Below are positions 14,579 through 18,248 of a DNA stretch of 18,248 nucleotides, in pieces; position 1 is the stretch's first letter, and each line of letters starts with the position of its first letter. The notes beneath the pieces are model-generated. The model was not told the origin of the DNA, did not search any database, and worked only from the letters and a program-made list of their open reading frames with translations. A program made the position numbers and the translations under genes. This DNA is from an uncultured Sutterella sp. (GTDB lineage Bacteria; Pseudomonadota; Gammaproteobacteria; Burkholderiales; Burkholderiaceae_F): contig CAJKMT010000033.1 of the NCBI GenBank assembly GCA_905201055.1, forward strand, positions 1-18,248. Direction: 5' to 3'.

Positions 14579-16627
14579 ATGGCAATCATTCCTGAAATCA
14601 ACCGACCCCAAAAAGCTGCGGCTCGGTTTTTGTTCCTATTTGTCCAATGCTTCACACTCGCTGCCATCGCCATCATCTTTATGGCGCTCATTCGCGAACT
14701 TTATTACTGGATCATGGTCGTGGCTGAAGTGCCCGCCGAACTCATTCAAAGCGATGATGTCTGGCGCATGCGTTATCTGGGACTGAGATTTGATGCCAGA
14801 ACAGGTACGACGCTTGCCATTGTGCCGCTTCTGATTTCCCTGGTGCTTTTCTACTTTAAGGCTGCCTGGAAACCTTTAGTCAGAATTCTGACAGTTTGGG
14901 GCGCCTTGGCATTCTTTCTCGTTGCCCTTCTTTCGGTTTGTAATTTCCACTACATCCGCACCTTCCATACGGCAATTGATATCTTCGTTTTCAACTTCCT
15001 GCACGAAGAACCTCAAGCCGTCATGACAACGGTTTGGCAGGATTACCCGATTATTTCCAATTCGATTGCCGTCATTGCCGTCACAGTCCTGATGACTTGG
15101 ATTTGGGTGAAGCTTTTTGCCTGGATGAGCCAATCAAAATTCTGGGATTCACTGACAGCAATCAAAGCGATCGCGCTGATTGTAGTCGGCATCATCGCCT
15201 TTGTGTTCCTTGCGCGCGGGTCTCTCACTTCCCGCTATCCCTTGCGCCGCAATAATGCTCAGGTTTCGGTCGTCAAACAAATCAATGAACTCGTTTTAAA
15301 CGCACCGATGGCGCTTTATTACGCCAATCAGGACCGTAAGCATTCGATGAAATTTGAACCGGTTTCCTTAAAACGCGGTGAGCGTCTGATGGCTGCCGCA
15401 AAAATCGGCGACTTGATTCAAACAACTCCGCACAACGAAACCCTTGCGGCAATCAAACCACATGTGGCCTTTTTCATCATGGAGAGCATGGGCTTTAACA
15501 TGATGAGCTATGACGTACCGGGCAAAGTTGATCTGATGGGATCGCTTCGCGAGCATTTCAGCAGCGACTACGTCTTCAAACGATTTACTTCCGCCGACCT
15601 TCACACAATTCAGTCGGTCGCGCAGCTTTTGTTCTTAAGCCCAGTCTCTCAGGTGAGTACCTCTTCGATTCGCAACGTCGCTTTGCCGGGCACACCGTTT
15701 GATGTCTATAAAAAGGCGGGCTATCGCACGGTTTTCATCACCTCGGGCACAACCGCCTGGGAAAACATGAAAGAATACCTTCCCACGCAGCACGTCGATG
15801 AAGTCTATGACCAAACGCATCTGATGGATTACTTTAACCTCACTTCAACGACGGAATGGGGCGTGGCGGATCACTATGCGTTTGAATTTGCACAAAAGCT
15901 TCTCAAAGACGCCAAAGAACCGACGTTTATCGTCGTGCTCTCCACTTCCAACCATCCGCCCTATCATGTGCCCGATGGTTATACCCCGAAACCCATCACG
16001 GTACCGGAAGTCATCAATAAGCACTACAACCACGAGGATTATGATGAGTCATTGCTGACCATCATGCAGACTTACCAGTCAAGTGCTGATGCGCTCGGTA
16101 AAACGATCGGTGAATTAAAGAAAATCGATAATCGGGAAATCGTGATCGCCGCTACGGCTGACCACCGCATGCTTGGCATGAAGCCCCTGCATGAAGACGG
16201 ACCGTTTAAAGACGTGGCGATTCCTTTCTACGTCTGGGTCAGTGACGATATTAAAAAGGCCGTCGACATTCACTTTGATCCCAAGCGTGTCGGTTCACAC
16301 AAGGATATTTTCCCAACGCTTTATGCGCTGAGTTTGTCGGATGCCGAGTACAGAACGGTGGGCGGCAGAAATATGCTCGCGGCTGTTGACGATCCTCAAC
16401 GAGCCTTCGGCTATAACATTGAGCTTTGGGCAAACGATAAGGGGGTTTATACCTTAAAGGGGCCGATTCTCTTTTATCCGTGGGCCGATGAAAAGACTGA
16501 TTTTCTGACTGACTACACCCAGATGCGTGAAGCAACAGCAGAAGAAAAAGCCCGCATCGAAGCCTATCGGCCGCTGGACTTCTGGCAGTTAAACGAACGC
16601 GCCTGCGGCATAAAAGAAACTCATTAA
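14579..16627 (+). CDS. LTA synthase family protein (membrane-anchored sulfatase-fold transferase)
   Basis: A 682-residue member of the LtaS/OpgB (MdoB) group. These enzymes move phosphoglycerol or a related phospho-group from a phospholipid head onto an acceptor on the outer face of the inner membrane. Five spans occupy the first 215 residues (about 16-36, 76-93, 104-122, 157-180, 195-212), a linker helix runs to about 290, and the periplasmic sulfatase domain follows. The catalytic set is visible: E302 in FFIMESMG (metal), T343 in ADLHTIQSVAQLL (probable nucleophile), H459 in STSNHPPYH, and D528-H529 in TADHRMLG (metal). Length agrees with the family. In a Gram-negative cell the acceptor is not lipoteichoic acid; periplasmic glucan or a surface glycan are possibilities. 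It sits directly after a membrane-only paralogue but has its own promoter region. Confidence 0.92.
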   Translation: MAIIPEINRPQKAAARFLFLFVQCFTLAAIAIIFMALIRELYYWIMVVAEVPAELIQSDDVWRMRYLGLRFDARTGTTLAIVPLLISLVLFYFKAAWKPLVRILTVWGALAFFLVALLSVCNFHYIRTFHTAIDIFVFNFLHEEPQAVMTTVWQDYPIISNSIAVIAVTVLMTWIWVKLFAWMSQSKFWDSLTAIKAIALIVVGIIAFVFLARGSLTSRYPLRRNNAQVSVVKQINELVLNAPMALYYANQDRKHSMKFEPVSLKRGERLMAAAKIGDLIQTTPHNETLAAIKPHVAFFIMESMGFNMMSYDVPGKVDLMGSLREHFSSDYVFKRFTSADLHTIQSVAQLLFLSPVSQVSTSSIRNVALPGTPFDVYKKAGYRTVFITSGTTAWENMKEYLPTQHVDEVYDQTHLMDYFNLTSTTEWGVADHYAFEFAQKLLKDAKEPTFIVVLSTSNHPPYHVPDGYTPKPITVPEVINKHYNHEDYDESLLTIMQTYQSSADALGKTIGELKKIDNREIVIAATADHRMLGMKPLHEDGPFKDVAIPFYVWVSDDIKKAVDIHFDPKRVGSHKDIFPTLYALSLSDAEYRTVGGRNMLAAVDDPQRAFGYNIELWANDKGVYTLKGPILFYPWADEKTDFLTDYTQMREATAEEKARIEAYRPLDFWQLNERACGIKETH

Positions 16628-16636
16628 GTGCAAAAC

Positions 16637-16669
16637 AGCCGGAAATAGAAAATATTTCCGGCTATTTTA
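16637..16669. terminator. Bidirectional intrinsic terminator between convergent units
   Basis: AGCCGGAAATA (16637-16647) pairs with TATTTCCGGCT (16653-16663) around a 5-nt loop. ATTTTAT follows on the plus strand and GTTTTGC on the minus strand, so it can serve both directions. Confidence 0.8.
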
Positions 16670-16693
16670 TCGGTGAAGCGTACGCCGCAATGA

Positions 16694-16900
16694 CTATTTC
16701 TGTGCGCTGTCAGAAGCTGCCTTCGGAACAGAAGGCTCTGCAGGTGCTTGGGCGGCGCTGTCTTTTTCTTCTACCCATTCCGGAAACCATGCGTCCGGAT
16801 CATCCACTTCCTTACCCCACCCCACAATGATGGCTGCCACCACGACCACGATAAAGAGGATATTTAAAATCAGGCGGATTGTTTTACCGACTTTATTCAT
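16694..16900 (-). CDS. Small single-span membrane protein
   Basis: The 68-residue product has one hydrophobic helix (about 8-28, TIRLILNILFIVVVVAAIIV) after a short basic N-terminus, then an acidic, Trp-containing stretch DDPDAWFPEWVEEKD and an Ala/Pro/Ser-rich tail. There is no signal-peptidase site or lipobox, so a signal anchor with the C-terminus outside is most likely. GAGGAA lies 6 nt before the ATG at 16900 and overlaps the end of the upstream gene; the gap is only 3 bp, so both are on one transcript. No family is recognised. Confidence 0.75.
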   Translation of the reverse strand: MNKVGKTIRLILNILFIVVVVAAIIVGWGKEVDDPDAWFPEWVEEKDSAAQAPAEPSVPKAASDSAQK

Positions 16901-16903
16901 AAC

Positions 16904-17401
16904 TTATTCCTCGTCTTCAATGCGGTCGACCGGAGGCGTCTCGTCAGGAGCAAGACCTGCGAAATAATGAGCCCAGCCGCTCATGAAAGCATAGTATTCT
17001 TTGCGGGAAATACTTTCACGGCCTTCTTCGGGCGCGCGGGCATGTTCAAGAAAGGCGGCAAGAAAACGCTTCATGGCGTGCTCAATCACATCCCCTTCGA
17101 CGTCGGTTTCGTGGCGCAGAAGATGCTCCCGCATCTCATTGCCCGCCCAACGAACCTTTTTATTGATGCGTTTGTCACGCACCTTGCCTTGGAAAATACC
17201 TAAAAGGTCGCTGTAGACATCCTGGGCCTGATCATGGATGTCGGCGGCTTCCGGATGATACGGCTCGTGCTCTTTAATCCATTCACTCGTAGAAACGGTA
17301 ATTGCCAGTTCTTCGAGCAGCTCCATCACGATATCAGGGTTGCTGACATCGATGAGGGGCAACTGTTTGACAGGTTTACTCAATTGACCGAATAAAGCCA
17401 T
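16904..17401 (-). CDS. Hypothetical helical cytosolic protein
   Basis: I do not recognise this 165-residue protein. It begins MALFGQLSKPVKQLPLID, is rich in charged residues and predicted helices, and contains EHEPYHPEAADIHDQAQDVY, RINKKVRWAGNEMREHLLRH and KEYYAFMSGWAHYFAGLAP, with an acidic end DRIEDEE. Several His and Trp residues are spread along it, but no metal or catalytic motif is clear. It has no signal peptide or membrane span. ATG 17401 is chosen over the TTG two codons upstream because AGGA lies 7 nt before it. It is the third gene of the methyltransferase / DUF1178 operon. Confidence 0.78.
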   Translation of the reverse strand: MALFGQLSKPVKQLPLIDVSNPDIVMELLEELAITVSTSEWIKEHEPYHPEAADIHDQAQDVYSDLLGIFQGKVRDKRINKKVRWAGNEMREHLLRHETDVEGDVIEHAMKRFLAAFLEHARAPEEGRESISRKEYYAFMSGWAHYFAGLAPDETPPVDRIEDEE

Positions 17402-17417
17402 TTTCAAGTCCTAAAAT

Positions 17418-17846
17418 TTAATTATTTTCGTGCACGACACCCTCAGGCAGAGGCAATACATCGATGCCTTCTTCCATCAGCTCTTCAGCGTCTTCGACCG
17501 TGCAGCGTCCGTGAATTCTTCTCTGCGGAGCCTTTCCCTGATGCACGGCACGAGCCTCTTCGGCAAAACGATCGCCCACATTTTCACTGCCTTTTAAAAG
17601 TGTTCGGGCAGCGCTGTAGACGCGGCTGCGGATTTCCGCTTCCAACTCTTCCTGAGAATATTGGGTCTTTGCCTTGTCGCGCGAAGCCTGGACATAGGAC
17701 GCCGTCGGCACACGCTTAACGTTGGTGCTGTCACAGTAGGGACAAGCCACCAGATGGGCTTGGATTTGTTCGTCGAGACTTTCTGCCGAATCAAACCACC
17801 CCTCAAACTGATGACCGAATTCACACACGCAGTTAAATACTTTCAC
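17418..17846 (-). CDS. DUF1178 family protein
   Basis: The 142 residues match the DUF1178 family of alpha- and betaproteobacteria in both ends: an N-terminal zinc-ribbon-like part, FNCVCEFGHQFEGWF with CPYCDST at 35-41 (C8, H12, C35 and C38 are likely metal ligands), and the C-terminal signature RAVHQGKAPQRRIHG, then EDAEELMEEGIDVLPLP. The middle is a polar helical linker. Function of the family is not established; the metal site is inferred from the motif. The start is GTG at 17846, after TAGGTAG. It lies 11 bp downstream of the TrmH-family gene, in the same operon. Confidence 0.92.
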   Translation of the reverse strand: MKVFNCVCEFGHQFEGWFDSAESLDEQIQAHLVACPYCDSTNVKRVPTASYVQASRDKAKTQYSQEELEAEIRSRVYSAARTLLKGSENVGDRFAEEARAVHQGKAPQRRIHGRCTVEDAEELMEEGIDVLPLPEGVVHENN

Positions 17847-17857
17847 AAGCGCACTAC

Positions 17858-18248
17858 CTACTTATTTTCAAGAGGCATTATTTTAACGGTTTTGCGCGTC
17901 AGTCGGCGTCGGCGCTGCTCAAAAAGACAAACCGAGGCGGCCGCGCCGACATTGAGCGACTCACAGTCTTTTTCGATAGGAATATATAACCTTTGATCGG
18001 CAACGGCCAAAGCCCGATCACTTAATCCCGGACCTTCAGCCCCCATCATCCAGACCGTATGACCGAGATCCCAGCCATCGGTGAGAAAGATATCGGATCC
18101 CCCTCTGGCATCGGCAGCCAGGCGTCTGGCATCAAAAGCCTTCACCAGATCGGCAGCTTCCACATTTTCGAAGAGCTTGGCGCCGAAATGCGCCCCCATC
18201 GCCGCACGAAGCGCTTTGGGAGACCAAAGTGAGGCTGTCTCTCGGCTC
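17858..18248 (-). CDS. TrmH family RNA 2'-O-methyltransferase, C-terminal part
   Basis: The frame is open to the right edge, so the N-terminal half is outside the window; about 129 residues are seen. The protein is the SAM-binding SPOUT knot of a SpoU/TrmH methyltransferase: SLWSPKALRAAMGAHFG, then motif 2 MMGAEGPGLS and motif 3 IPIEKDCESLNVGAAASVCLFEQ with the conserved Glu, Ser-Leu-Asn and Ala. It methylates a ribose in rRNA or tRNA; the target cannot be told from the C-terminal half. It is distinct from the rlmB at the left end. It is the first visible gene of the minus-strand operon ending at 16694. Confidence 0.9.
   Translation of the reverse strand, partial: SRETASLWSPKALRAAMGAHFGAKLFENVEAADLVKAFDARRLAADARGGSDIFLTDGWDLGHTVWMMGAEGPGLSDRALAVADQRLYIPIEKDCESLNVGAAASVCLFEQRRRRLTRKTVKIMPLENK

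Noticed and set aside
1..18248. CRISPR array, insertion sequence, integrase or attachment site
   Set aside because: No regularly spaced repeat, transposase motif or tRNA-end duplication was found on either strand; the tRNA 3' end is not repeated in the window.

Overview
The window looks like a contig from a Gram-negative betaproteobacterium. The rlmB-rnr pairing, a PrmB / YheS-type ABC-F operon, a TrmH-family / DUF1178 pair and a classical autotransporter point to Burkholderiales, plausibly the gut family Sutterellaceae. That assignment is an inference from gene content and style, not from a database search. GC is moderate over the housekeeping genes and drops in the intergenic DNA and in the autotransporter passenger.

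Layout. Positions 1-366 hold a fragment of dxs that runs into an antisense fragment of rlmB across a roughly 20-bp shared sequence; both genes lose their 3' ends there, so this is a rearrangement or, more likely, an assembly chimera. rlmB and rnr (to 3140) lie on the minus strand, and a tRNA-Leu(CAG) with its own terminator points the other way. A small lipoprotein gene (3562-3966, minus) follows. Two DMT/EamA transporters stand head to head around 5017-5163, the right-hand one followed by a 114-aa unknown protein. A class I aspartate/aromatic aminotransferase sits alone between two terminators (6582-7784).

The accessory part is an autotransporter (8031-10338). Its signal peptide is separated from the good start codon by a run of ten cytosines at 8041-8050. 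As read, the start codon frame stops after 11 codons. Losing one C (or gaining two) joins it to a signal peptide, passenger, autochaperone region and 12-strand-type barrel ending in Phe. This is the pattern of a phase-variable surface protein, seen here in the OFF register.

From 10766 an operon encodes PrmB, a YheS-like ABC-F ATPase and a 272-aa membrane protein. The last is a paralogue of only the membrane half of the next gene, a complete LTA-synthase/sulfatase-fold enzyme (14579-16627) with its own promoter region. Downstream and convergent, a minus-strand operon reads: TrmH-family RNA methyltransferase (cut by the right edge), DUF1178 zinc-ribbon protein, a helical unknown protein and a 68-aa single-span membrane protein. 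A bidirectional hairpin at 16637-16669 separates the two directions.

Most interesting points: the poly-C switch with a second ATG in another frame; the membrane-only LTA-synthase paralogue; the composition break inside the autotransporter; the dxs/rlmB junction; and a possible 36-aa gene opposite prmB's leader. No CRISPR array, insertion sequence or phage gene was seen.
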